In this document: positions 52,131 to 60,507 of the stretch, piece by piece
Layout of the letters: every line of letters starts with the position of its first letter
Position numbering within the stretch: position 1 is the first letter of the stretch
NCBI RefSeq assembly: GCF_040834005.1
Contig: NZ_CP162129.1
Coordinates: forward strand, 2,752,001-2,816,000
Length of the DNA: 64,000 nucleotides
Direction: 5' to 3'
Source of the DNA: Paenibacillus sp. PL2-23
GTDB taxonomy: Bacteria; Bacillota; Bacilli; Paenibacillales; Paenibacillaceae
Notes under the pieces: generated by a model
The model's input: the letters and a program-made list of their open reading frames with translations, nothing else
What the model was told of the DNA's origin: nothing
Databases searched by the model: none
Position numbers and translations under genes: made by a program

Positions 52131-53492
52131 ATGGCGGTCACTTGGGTGTGGAAGGGACGGAGCGGGGGGCTGTTGCCCGTGACAGGCGCCGCTCTGCCGA
52201 CGGGCCGGAGCGGGAACGTCAGCGTCAGGACGGCGGAGCTGGTCCGGCCCGGCGATGCGGTCATTGCCGCATCGCGAATGGAGTCGATACCGGTGCAAGC
52301 GTTCGACGGGGCATGGCTGCTCAACGAGGGCGCGGCGCGCTGCATGTCCATGACGCTGGAGGAGCGCCGCCGGCTGTGGAAGCGCGCGGGCATCAGCGTG
52401 GACAAGGGGAATGAGGCGTACGCGAGGGTGTACGCCATATCTGTTGTGAATTTGGCGCCTTGGCGGATCGAGCGGCTCGGACGCATGCAGGCGCCCGCGC
52501 TTGGGCTGGACGGCTGGCCGGAGGCGGCGGCCGTCAGGCGCGCCGCGCGCGCCGCGGTGAGGGCGCTGTACGCGCTTGGCCTCGACATCGGAGAGGCCGA
52601 GGTGGCGCTCACCGACGCGGGGCGAGCGGTGGTGCTGGATGCGCGGCCGGAGTCGGGAGCGGCCGCAGTGGAGACGTTCGCCGCGTGGTACGCCGCGGCG
52701 CAGGGCGGGGAAGGCGCCGGGACGATGCTGATCGGCGCCGACCCCGAGTTTGCGCTGCTGACGCCGGCGGGCAAGCTGGTGCCGGCGTCGCGCTTCTTCG
52801 GCGAGGGCGCGGCCGCTGAGGCCGGCGCCGACGCCATGGTGGTGGGGCGGCGGGTGCTCTATCCCGTCGCCGAGCTGCGGCCCGCGCCGGCGGAGACGCC
52901 CGCCGCGCTGGCCGGGAACGTGCGGCGCCTGCTGGCGCGCGCCGCCAAGCAGGTGCGCGACCCCAGCCTGCGCTGGGTCGCGGGAGCGATGCCCTTGCCG
53001 GGGCTGGCGCTCGGCGGGCATATCCATATAAGCGGAGCGCCGCTGACGGGGCGCTTGCTCCGCCTGCTGGACAGCTGCGCGGCCTATCCGCTTGCGCTGG
53101 TGGAGGACCCCGCCGGCCGGGGGCGGCGTCCCCGCTATGGCACGCTAGGGGACTATCGTCCCCAGCCGCACGGCGGGTTCGAATACCGCACGCTGCCGAG
53201 CTGGCTCGTCTCGCCGCTTGCCGCCAAGGCCGCCTTTGCTCTCGCGCTGCTGTGCGCCCGCGAGGCGCTTCGCATGCCCCGCTTGCCGGCGCAGGAGGAG
53301 CGCTTCGCCGAGGCGTATTACGCCGGTGACCGCGCGGAGCTTGCCGCCAGCCTGGAGCCCGTCTTCGCCGCCATATCGGCGACGGAGAGCTATGCCGGGC
53401 TCGCAGGCTTTATCGAGCCGCTGTTCGACGCCGCCCGCAAGGGCCGAACCTGGAATGAAAGCGCCGATATTCGTGCCAAATGGCGGATTTGA
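52131..53492 (+). CDS. Putative amidoligase-fold (COOH-NH2 ligase type 2) protein
   Basis: 453 residues; GGAGGAG upstream. The N-terminal 200 residues are unassigned and Ala/Arg-rich. The C-terminal part (about 205-440) shows the glutamine-synthetase/gamma-glutamylcysteine-synthetase-like amidoligase marks: LIGADPEFALLTPAGKLVPA (metal-binding Glu), ALGGHIHISG and GGFEYRTLPSWL (Glu and Arg). All look intact, so an ATP-dependent amide bond former is likely. The gene is far richer in G+C than its neighbours. It lies between cotE and mutS; the cotE terminator separates them. I infer a spore- or wall-peptide role from position only. Confidence 0.78.
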   Translation: MAVTWVWKGRSGGLLPVTGAALPTGRSGNVSVRTAELVRPGDAVIAASRMESIPVQAFDGAWLLNEGAARCMSMTLEERRRLWKRAGISVDKGNEAYARVYAISVVNLAPWRIERLGRMQAPALGLDGWPEAAAVRRAARAAVRALYALGLDIGEAEVALTDAGRAVVLDARPESGAAAVETFAAWYAAAQGGEGAGTMLIGADPEFALLTPAGKLVPASRFFGEGAAAEAGADAMVVGRRVLYPVAELRPAPAETPAALAGNVRRLLARAAKQVRDPSLRWVAGAMPLPGLALGGHIHISGAPLTGRLLRLLDSCAAYPLALVEDPAGRGRRPRYGTLGDYRPQPHGGFEYRTLPSWLVSPLAAKAAFALALLCAREALRMPRLPAQEERFAEAYYAGDRAELAASLEPVFAAISATESYAGLAGFIEPLFDAARKGRTWNESADIRAKWRI

Positions 53493-53501
53493 CCTCATCT
53501 G

Positions 53502-53535
53502 GGCGGTAGCCTACTGCCACAGGGCTTGTTATAAT
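53502..53535 (+). promoter_or_regulatory. Extended -10 promoter of mutSL with an overlapping near-palindrome
   Basis: TGTTATAAT (53527-53535) is an extended -10. Just upstream, GGCGGTAG-C-CTACTGCC (53502-53518) is a palindrome broken only by one G/T pairing, placed over the -35 region, so it could be an operator. The pieces are seen; the function is inferred. Confidence 0.45.
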
Positions 53536-53579
53536 GATGAGATGATGTTTGCTCACCACTCATGCCAGGAGGAACGTTC

Positions 53580-56282
53580 ATGGCCGGTTATACTCCGATG
53601 ATTCAACAATATTTGTCCGTTAAGGAAGAAGCGAAGGACGCTTTTCTTTTTTTTCGGCTTGGCGATTTCTATGAAATGTTTTTCGATGACGCCATCAACG
53701 CGGCGAGAGAGCTGGAAATTACGTTAACGGGACGGGAAGGCGGGGGCGACGCCAAAATTCCGATGTGCGGCGTGCCCTACCATTCTGCGGAAGGCTATAT
53801 CAGCAGACTGATCGAGAAGGGCTACAAGGTGGCAATCTGCGAGCAGGTGGAGGATCCCGCTGCCGCGAAGGGTGTCGTGCGGAGAGAAATTGTCCGCATT
53901 ATTACGCCGGGCACCGTCATGGAGTCCAAGTCGCTGGAGGGCAAGTCGAACAACTTTATTGCGGCGGCTGCTTCGGCGGGAGCGGGGATTGGCGTCGCGG
54001 CTTGCGACCTGTCGACCGGAGAGCTGTACGCGACGTCGTTCCCGGACTCCCTGGAGGGGCTTGTGGACGAGCTCAATGTCTATCTGCCCTCCGAGGTTGT
54101 CGGCGATCGGGAGCTGCTCGACAAGCTGGCTTCGTCAGCGGGCTGGAGCCGCCCGGTGCCCCTGACAGCCCGCGAGCCGATCGAGCGCGGCAGACTGGCG
54201 GAGCAATTCGCGGAGGAGCAGCTTGCGGCATTATCCGCTCCTGCGTTGAAAGCGGTGAGCCAGCTGACCGGCTACCTCGAGGAGACCCAGAAGAGGTCGC
54301 TGGGGCATGTGCGAGTCATTACGGCTTACGAGCCCAATCAATTTATGATACTGGACCACTACACCAGAAGAAATCTGGAACTGACGGAGACCGTGCGAGA
54401 CCGCAGCAAGAAGGGCTCCCTGCTCTGGCTGCTCGACCGCACAGGCACGTCGATGGGCGCGAGACTGCTGCGCAGGTGGATCGACAAGCCGCTGCTCAGC
54501 CGCAGCGCTATCGAGCGGAGGCTGGACGCCGTTGAGACGCTGTACCGCGACCTTATACTGCGCGAGGACTTCCGCGCTGAGCTGTCGCCGATCTACGATC
54601 TGGAGCGGCTGGTCGGCCGCGTCGCCTATGGCAATGCCAACGGCCGCGACCTGAACGCGCTGAGATCATCGCTGCGCCGCATCCCGGCGCTGACGGAGCT
54701 GTGCCGCGCTTCAGGCTCCAGGGTGCTGATAGAGCTGGTGAAGGACTGCGACGATTGCGCGGATCTCGCCGATATGATCGAGACGGTGCTTGTGGACGAG
54801 CCGCCAGTCTCCATTCGCGAGGGCGGCTTGATCCGGGCCGGCTACGACGACTATCTGGATCAGCTGCGGGAAGCCAGCACGAACGGCAAGCGCTGGCTGG
54901 CGGAGCTGGAGCGGTCGGAGCGCGAGCTGACGGGCATCAGGTCGCTGAAGATCGGCTTCAACAAAGTGTTCGGGTATTATCTGGAGGTGTCCAAGGCGAA
55001 CCTGTCCATGCTGCCGGAGGGGCGTTATGAGCGCAAGCAGACGCTGGCGAATGCGGAGAGGTTCGTAACGCCGGAGCTGAAGGAGAAGGAGCGGCTTATT
55101 CTGGAGGCCGAGGACAAGATGGTCGATCTGGAATATGAGCGCTTCCTGGAGCTGCGGGATCAGCTGGCGCTGCATCTGCATCGTCTGCAGCGGGCAGCGG
55201 CAATGATCGCGGAGCTGGATGTCTATCAGTCGCTTGCGACGGTCAGCGCGGAGCGCAGATACGTCCGTCCTGCTATAACGGAGGGATTCGACCTGCGCGT
55301 GGAGGAAGCCCGGCATCCAGTGGTAGAGGCTATGATGGACGGCGCGCCGTTTATCGCCAACGCTACAAGGCTGGGCGCCGAGGAGCAGCGCATCCTGCTC
55401 ATAACAGGTCCCAATATGGCGGGTAAAAGCACTTATATGAGGCAGGCGGCGCTCATCTCGGTGATGGCGCAGATCGGCTGCTTTGTGCCCGCGAAATCCG
55501 CGACGGTGCCCATTATCGATCGAATCTTCACGCGGATTGGCGCTGCCGACGACCTGATCGGCGGGCAAAGCACGTTTATGGTGGAGATGAAGGATATTCA
55601 GATTATGACGGAGAAGGCGACAGCGAACAGCCTTGTTATTATCGATGAGCTGGGCCGCGGCACTTCCACGGGAGAGGGCATGGCGATTGCGCAGGCTGTG
55701 ATCGAATACGTGCACGACCATATACGCTGCAAGGCGCTTGTGTCGACGCATTTCCACGAGCTGGCTCATCTGGAGGATTCGCTCCCATCGCTTGCGAACG
55801 CGCGTATGGCGGTAGAGGAAAGCGGCGACGACGTCACCTTCCTGCGCAAGCTGGTGCCGGGCGCGGCCAGCACCAGCTACGGTATCTATTGCGCGCAGCT
55901 CGCCGGCTTGCCGCAATCCATTATTGGACGGGCCTATGCGCTGCTGGACGCAGAGGAGCCTGCCGGCAGCCGGCCTTCCATTAGACTAGAGGCCGCTGCC
56001 GAGGCTTCGACAGCTGGTCCGTCGAGCCAGGCCGCTGCCGGGGGCCGCTACGCAGACGGGGACGCGCCGGCTATGAAGGCGGCAGAGCTTGCATCGCCGT
56101 ACAGCGTTGTCCAGCTCTCCATGTTCGAGGAAGCGGCGGCGGGCAGCGAGCCGCAGAAGGCGAAGAAGGCTTCGCCTAAAGCGGAGCAGCTGGCGGAGGA
56201 GCTGCGCAAGCTCGATTTGTTCAATATGACGCCGATGATGGCTATGCAGTGGCTGAACGACCAGAAATCGAAGCTTCATTAA
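53580..56282 (+). CDS. mutS: DNA mismatch repair ATPase MutS
   Basis: 900 residues from the ATG at 53580 (AGGAGGAACGTTC upstream). Mismatch-recognition domain with the Phe-x-Glu motif in LGDFYEMFFDDA, connector, clamp and lever domains, and ATPase domain: Walker A GPNMAGKSTYMRQ, Walker B LVIIDELGRGTSTGEG, ALVSTHFHELAHLE. A low-complexity Ala/Ser-rich linker (about 800-870) precedes the C-terminal helix region. First gene of mutS-mutL-methyltransferase-miaA-hfq. Confidence 0.97.
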   Translation: MAGYTPMIQQYLSVKEEAKDAFLFFRLGDFYEMFFDDAINAARELEITLTGREGGGDAKIPMCGVPYHSAEGYISRLIEKGYKVAICEQVEDPAAAKGVVRREIVRIITPGTVMESKSLEGKSNNFIAAAASAGAGIGVAACDLSTGELYATSFPDSLEGLVDELNVYLPSEVVGDRELLDKLASSAGWSRPVPLTAREPIERGRLAEQFAEEQLAALSAPALKAVSQLTGYLEETQKRSLGHVRVITAYEPNQFMILDHYTRRNLELTETVRDRSKKGSLLWLLDRTGTSMGARLLRRWIDKPLLSRSAIERRLDAVETLYRDLILREDFRAELSPIYDLERLVGRVAYGNANGRDLNALRSSLRRIPALTELCRASGSRVLIELVKDCDDCADLADMIETVLVDEPPVSIREGGLIRAGYDDYLDQLREASTNGKRWLAELERSERELTGIRSLKIGFNKVFGYYLEVSKANLSMLPEGRYERKQTLANAERFVTPELKEKERLILEAEDKMVDLEYERFLELRDQLALHLHRLQRAAAMIAELDVYQSLATVSAERRYVRPAITEGFDLRVEEARHPVVEAMMDGAPFIANATRLGAEEQRILLITGPNMAGKSTYMRQAALISVMAQIGCFVPAKSATVPIIDRIFTRIGAADDLIGGQSTFMVEMKDIQIMTEKATANSLVIIDELGRGTSTGEGMAIAQAVIEYVHDHIRCKALVSTHFHELAHLEDSLPSLANARMAVEESGDDVTFLRKLVPGAASTSYGIYCAQLAGLPQSIIGRAYALLDAEEPAGSRPSIRLEAAAEASTAGPSSQAAAGGRYADGDAPAMKAAELASPYSVVQLSMFEEAAAGSEPQKAKKASPKAEQLAEELRKLDLFNMTPMMAMQWLNDQKSKLH

Positions 56283-56337
56283 GCGGTCCTTCCAGTCTTG
56301 CCGCTTCGCTGAAAAGATAAATTCAAGGAGGTCTATC

Positions 56338-58326
56338 ATGTCGAAGATCAAAGTGCTGGACGAGCAGCTGGCGAATCAGATCGCCGCCGGAGAAGTGGTG
56401 GAGCGGCCGGCGTCAGTGGTCAAGGAGCTGGTGGAGAACGCCGTCGACGCCGGCAGCACCGCGATCGACGTCACCATCGAGGAGGGCGGACTGTCTCTCA
56501 TCCGCGTCACGGATAACGGCGGCGGCATCGAGGCGGGAGATATGGCAACGGCCTTCCAGCGGCATGCCACGAGCAAAATAGCGACAAGCAGCGATCTATT
56601 CCGCATCGCCAGCCTCGGCTTCCGCGGCGAGGCGCTGCCCAGTATCGCGGCTGTGTCCCGGCTCACCTGCATATCTGCAGACTCCAATGGCGGGTTGGCG
56701 AGGAGGCTTGTTATTGAGGGCGGAACGATTGTTGCCGACGAGCCGGCGAACGCGCCGCAAGGGACGGATATGATCGTCAAGGACCTGTTCTTCAACACGC
56801 CGGCGCGTCTCAAATATATGAAGTCCATCCAGACGGAGCTTGGCCATATATCAGACTATATCAATCGTCTGGCTCTGGCTCATCCCGGCATCGCCTTTAC
56901 GCTCAAGCATAACGGCAGCGCGCTGCTCCGAACGATGGGCACAGGCGATCGGCTGCAGGTTATAGCAGCCGTGTACGGCACAAGCGCGGCCAAGGCGATG
57001 CTGGCCGTATCTGGCTCGGATTCCGATTACGAGCTTAGCGGCTACACAGCTAAGCCTGAGCTGACGCGCGCGAACCGGAATGGCATTACCGTTGTCGTCA
57101 ATGGCCGATATATTCGCAGCCATGCCGTTAATCAGGCGCTCCTGCAGGCGTATCACACGCTCCTGCCGATCAACAGATTCCCCCTTACCGTGCTGGAGCT
57201 GGGCATGCATCCGGGGCTGCTGGACGTCAATGTCCATCCATCCAAGATGGAGGTGCGCTTCAGCAAGGAGGCGGAGCTGCGAGCGCTGATCGAGCGCGCG
57301 GTGAAGGACACGCTTACTGCGCAGCGCTACATCCCTGGCGCCAGCGTCGGCAGCCGGAGCGAGCGGTCCGGCCCGCTGTTCGTGCAGGAGTCGATTGCGT
57401 TCCATATTGCGGACCGCAGCCTGCAAGCGCCCTCCGTCTCCAAGGAGGAGGCGGAGGCGGAGGCCGCTCCGCGCAGCAAGCCATCCCCGCCGCAGGCCTA
57501 CAGGGATTACGTGCCCAGGAATGCAGCCGAGAAGCTGTATGCGCCGCCTTCAAGTCCCTACCGCGAGCTGTCTGGCTCGGGATCTGGCGGCATGGCCGTC
57601 CGCGAGACGGCGCAGGAAGCCCCTGCGCAGCAGGCGAATACGCTTGAACGCATTGCGGAGCCGGCGGCTCAAGCCCCTATTGAGAGCGCTTATGACTCCA
57701 AGCCGGTCGAAGGCAATGAGACAAGCGCCGGGGCAAGCGAATTCCCCGAGCTGCACTGGATTGGACAGCATCATGGCACGTATATTGTCGCGCAAGCGGT
57801 TGACGGCCTTTATTTGATCGACCAGCATGCGGCTCATGAGCGTATTCATTATGAATATTTCCTTCATAAATTTGGGAATCCTGTTGCTGCAAGCCAAGGG
57901 CTGCTTGTGCCGCTGACGCTGGAATTTACGCCCGGGGACGCGGCGCAGCTGAAGGAGCTGCTGCCGCTGATGGCTGAGGTCGGCGTGGAGATGGAGCCAT
58001 TCGGCTCGCAGACGTTCCTGGTCAGAGCGTACCCGGAATGGATGCCGAAGGGGGAGGAGCAGGACCTGATCGAGGAGATGGCGGAGCTGCTCATCGCAGA
58101 GCGCAAGTCGATTCCTATCGCCAAGCTGCGGGAAAAGGCGGCTATCATGTGCGCCTGCAAGGCTTCCATCAAGGCCAATGACCGGATGACGCGCGAGGAG
58201 GGCGATGCGCTGCTGGGCAGGCTGGCGGCCTGCTCGCAGCCGTATACTTGTCCGCACGGCCGTCCCATCCTGGTGCATTTGTCCACCTATCAGCTCGAAA
58301 AAATGTTCAAACGGGTGATGTCATGA
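56338..58326 (+). CDS. mutL: DNA mismatch repair endonuclease MutL
   Basis: 662 residues; AAGGAGG upstream. GHKL ATPase domain: LANQIAAGEVVERPASVVKEL, NAVDAG, RVTDNGGGI, TSKIATSSDLF, LGFRGEALPSIAAV. A linker of about 110 residues (about 340-465) is Pro/Ser/Ala-rich. The C-terminal endonuclease domain has DQHAAHERIHYEYF, ACKASIKAND and CPHGRP metal sites, as in non-E. coli MutL. Its stop overlaps the next start (ATGA). Confidence 0.97.
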   Translation: MSKIKVLDEQLANQIAAGEVVERPASVVKELVENAVDAGSTAIDVTIEEGGLSLIRVTDNGGGIEAGDMATAFQRHATSKIATSSDLFRIASLGFRGEALPSIAAVSRLTCISADSNGGLARRLVIEGGTIVADEPANAPQGTDMIVKDLFFNTPARLKYMKSIQTELGHISDYINRLALAHPGIAFTLKHNGSALLRTMGTGDRLQVIAAVYGTSAAKAMLAVSGSDSDYELSGYTAKPELTRANRNGITVVVNGRYIRSHAVNQALLQAYHTLLPINRFPLTVLELGMHPGLLDVNVHPSKMEVRFSKEAELRALIERAVKDTLTAQRYIPGASVGSRSERSGPLFVQESIAFHIADRSLQAPSVSKEEAEAEAAPRSKPSPPQAYRDYVPRNAAEKLYAPPSSPYRELSGSGSGGMAVRETAQEAPAQQANTLERIAEPAAQAPIESAYDSKPVEGNETSAGASEFPELHWIGQHHGTYIVAQAVDGLYLIDQHAAHERIHYEYFLHKFGNPVAASQGLLVPLTLEFTPGDAAQLKELLPLMAEVGVEMEPFGSQTFLVRAYPEWMPKGEEQDLIEEMAELLIAERKSIPIAKLREKAAIMCACKASIKANDRMTREEGDALLGRLAACSQPYTCPHGRPILVHLSTYQLEKMFKRVMS

Positions 58327-59108
58327 TTATTACGACGGCCCCGGGCCACTCCGACAGCCGCTGGAAGCAGGCGAAGCAACTGGCTGCCGAGCTGAGCGCG
58401 CCTGTTGTGCCCAGACGCGGCTTATCCGTTCGCAAGCTAATGGATATGAGCGAGGATGGCAGAGTCATCATCGTAACGGATACGGAGACCAGGTATTATG
58501 ATCATCCCGATGAGCCTCCGTTATATTTTCACCCCAGTATGGCGTTCATTCGGGTGAAGAGGCTGCGCAAGGGCGAAGGCGATCCGCTGCTTGCCGTGTC
58601 GCGCTGCGAGCCCGGCGACCGCGTGATCGACTGTACGGCAGGCATGGCTGCCGACTCTCTTGTTTTCTCTTATGGTGTGGGAGAAACGGGCCAGGTTGTC
58701 GCGCTGGAAAGCGAGCCCGTTCTCTGCGCGCTGGTGAGAGAGGGGCTGTCCCGGTATCAGTCAGGGCTGGCCGATGTCGACGCCGCAATGCGAAGCATTC
58801 AGCTGCTGAACGAAAATCATGCCGATTATTTGGCGGCGCAGCCCGACAACAGCGCGGACATTGTTTATTTCGATCCCATGTTCCGCCAGCCTATCATGGA
58901 ATCCGCCGCAATCGGAGCGTTCCGCTCACTCGCCAATATGGATGCCTTGACGGACAGCGTCATTGCGGAGGCGAAGCGTGTGGCCAGGAAGACGGTGGTC
59001 ATGAAGGAGAATGGACGAAGCGAGGAGTTTCAGCGGCTTGGCTTCGCCAAATCCCAATGGAACACATCGAAAATTGCATATGGAGTGATACACATTGACA
59101 GAGCATGA
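58323..59108 (+). CDS. Class I SAM-dependent methyltransferase (RsmJ-like)
   Basis: 261 residues from the ATG at 58323, overlapping mutL. Motif I VIDCTAGMAADSLVFSYGVGE, motif II VVALESEPVLCALVREGL, and DIVYFDPMFRQP, the DPMF motif of RsmJ (16S rRNA m2G1516) and related DUF548 proteins. The specific target in this organism is not proven. Its end overlaps miaA by 14 bases. Confidence 0.88.
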   Translation: MIITTAPGHSDSRWKQAKQLAAELSAPVVPRRGLSVRKLMDMSEDGRVIIVTDTETRYYDHPDEPPLYFHPSMAFIRVKRLRKGEGDPLLAVSRCEPGDRVIDCTAGMAADSLVFSYGVGETGQVVALESEPVLCALVREGLSRYQSGLADVDAAMRSIQLLNENHADYLAAQPDNSADIVYFDPMFRQPIMESAAIGAFRSLANMDALTDSVIAEAKRVARKTVVMKENGRSEEFQRLGFAKSQWNTSKIAYGVIHIDRA

Positions 59109-60117
59109 AGGCGAAAAAGCCGAGCTGGAGGGGAAGAAGCCGCCTCTGCTGGTGCTGGTCGGTCCGACGGCGGTCGGCAAAACCGCGCTCAGCTTAAGCG
59201 TCGCCAAGGCGTGGAACGCCGAAATCATATCCGGTGATTCGATGCAGGTCTATCGGGGTATGGATATTGGAACCGCCAAAATCAAACAGGATGAACGAGA
59301 TGGCGTGCCTCATCATCTGATTGATATTCGGGACCCCGAGGAGTCGTATTCCGCTGCCGACTTCCAGGCGGAAGCGGCAAAGACTATTATGGATATTGCC
59401 GGCAGGGGCAAGCTCCCCTTTGTTGTCGGCGGAACAGGCTTATACATAGAGTCGTTATGTTATAATTATCAATTCGCGGATCGCGGCTCCGATGAAGCAT
59501 TCCGTGCAGAGATGGAGGCTTATGCCTCAGCGAACGGACCGGAGGCGCTGCATGCCAGGCTTGCGGCTGTCGATCCCAAGGCGGGTGAGCGTCTGCATCC
59601 CAATGACATTCGCCGTGTTATCCGGGCGCTGGAGGTGTATCACACTACCGGCCAGACGTTCTCCGAGCAGCAGGAGGGGCAGCGGAAGAAGTCGCCTTAT
59701 GAGCTTGTGCTGATTGGCCTGACGATGGACCGAGCGACGCTGTACAGCCGAATTGAGGCGCGAATCGACGAGATGCTGCAGGAGGGGCTCGTGGATGAGG
59801 TCCGCCGGTTGCTTGCTCGCGAACTGCCTCCAAGCGCCGTACCGATGCAGGCTCTCGGCTACAAGGAAATTGCCCGATACCTCCGAGGCGAATGCAGCTA
59901 CGAGGCGGCGGTGGAGCTGCTGAAAAGGGATACGCGACATTTTGCCAAACGGCAATTATCTTGGTTTCGCCATATGAAGGACATCCATTGGATCGACGCG
60001 GGGGAAAATTTTCGCAACAAATTGGAGGCGATTCATGGTATACTAGCAGGAAAGTTTCAAGATCATCTTGAATATACTTCTAATCAATCTTTTTTAGACG
60101 GGGGTAGCGGCCAATGA
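59095..60117 (+). CDS. miaA: tRNA dimethylallyltransferase
   Basis: 340 residues from a TTG at 59095 (GGAGTGAT upstream, inside the methyltransferase gene). P-loop [18 protein letters not shown], then [49 protein letters not shown] and [14 protein letters not shown], ending [10 protein letters not shown]. Adds the isopentenyl group at A37 of tRNAs reading U-starting codons. Its end overlaps hfq by 4 bases. Confidence 0.97.
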   Translation: MTEHEGEKAELEGKKPPLLVLVGPTAVGKTALSLSVAKAWNAEIISGDSMQVYRGMDIGTAKIKQDERDGVPHHLIDIRDPEESYSAADFQAEAAKTIMDIAGRGKLPFVVGGTGLYIESLCYNYQFADRGSDEAFRAEMEAYASANGPEALHARLAAVDPKAGERLHPNDIRRVIRALEVYHTTGQTFSEQQEGQRKKSPYELVLIGLTMDRATLYSRIEARIDEMLQEGLVDEVRRLLARELPPSAVPMQALGYKEIARYLRGECSYEAAVELLKRDTRHFAKRQLSWFRHMKDIHWIDAGENFRNKLEAIHGILAGKFQDHLEYTSNQSFLDGGSGQ

Positions 60118-60359
60118 ACAAAACAATCAATATTCAAGATACGTTCCTGAATCAATTGCGCAAGGATAACATTCCGGTAACCGTGTTTTTGATGAATGGC
60201 TTTCAAATCCGAGGCGTCATCAAAGCATTTGATAACTTTACGATTATTATTGACAGCGAGGGCCGCCAGCAGATGGTGTACAAGCATGCCATCTCGACCT
60301 TCGTGCCGCAGCGCAATGTATCGCTGATGCAGCAGGAGCAGAACCAGTCGGAAGGCTAG
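60114..60359 (+). CDS. hfq: RNA chaperone Hfq
   Basis: 81 residues. Sm1 ([35 protein letters not shown]) and Sm2 ([19 protein letters not shown] form of the KHxI motif) are complete, with a short polar tail. GACGGGGG ribosome region; coupled to miaA. A hexameric RNA-binding protein; in Bacillus its role is small compared with enteric bacteria. Confidence 0.97.
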   Translation: MNKTINIQDTFLNQLRKDNIPVTVFLMNGFQIRGVIKAFDNFTIIIDSEGRQQMVYKHAISTFVPQRNVSLMQQEQNQSEG

Positions 60360-60419
60360 TTTCAGGGCTAACGTGAAACTTTCTTATAACAGGCTTCGTT
60401 TAACTAGATAGCGGCAGGT

Positions 60420-60452
60420 AAGGGCAACCCGCTCATGAGCCGGGTTGCCCTT
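60420..60452 (+). terminator. Hairpin terminator after hfq
   Basis: Perfect 12-bp stem AAGGGCAACCCG/CGGGTTGCCCTT (60420-60431 with 60441-60452), loop with CTC/GAG, then TTGTCGTTT. The stem is strong; the T-run is broken. Confidence 0.7.
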
Positions 60453-60507
60453 GTCGTTTGGGAGCTGGACTAGAATAATGAGGATGGATGAGCAGGAGGG
60501 AGTCAGC

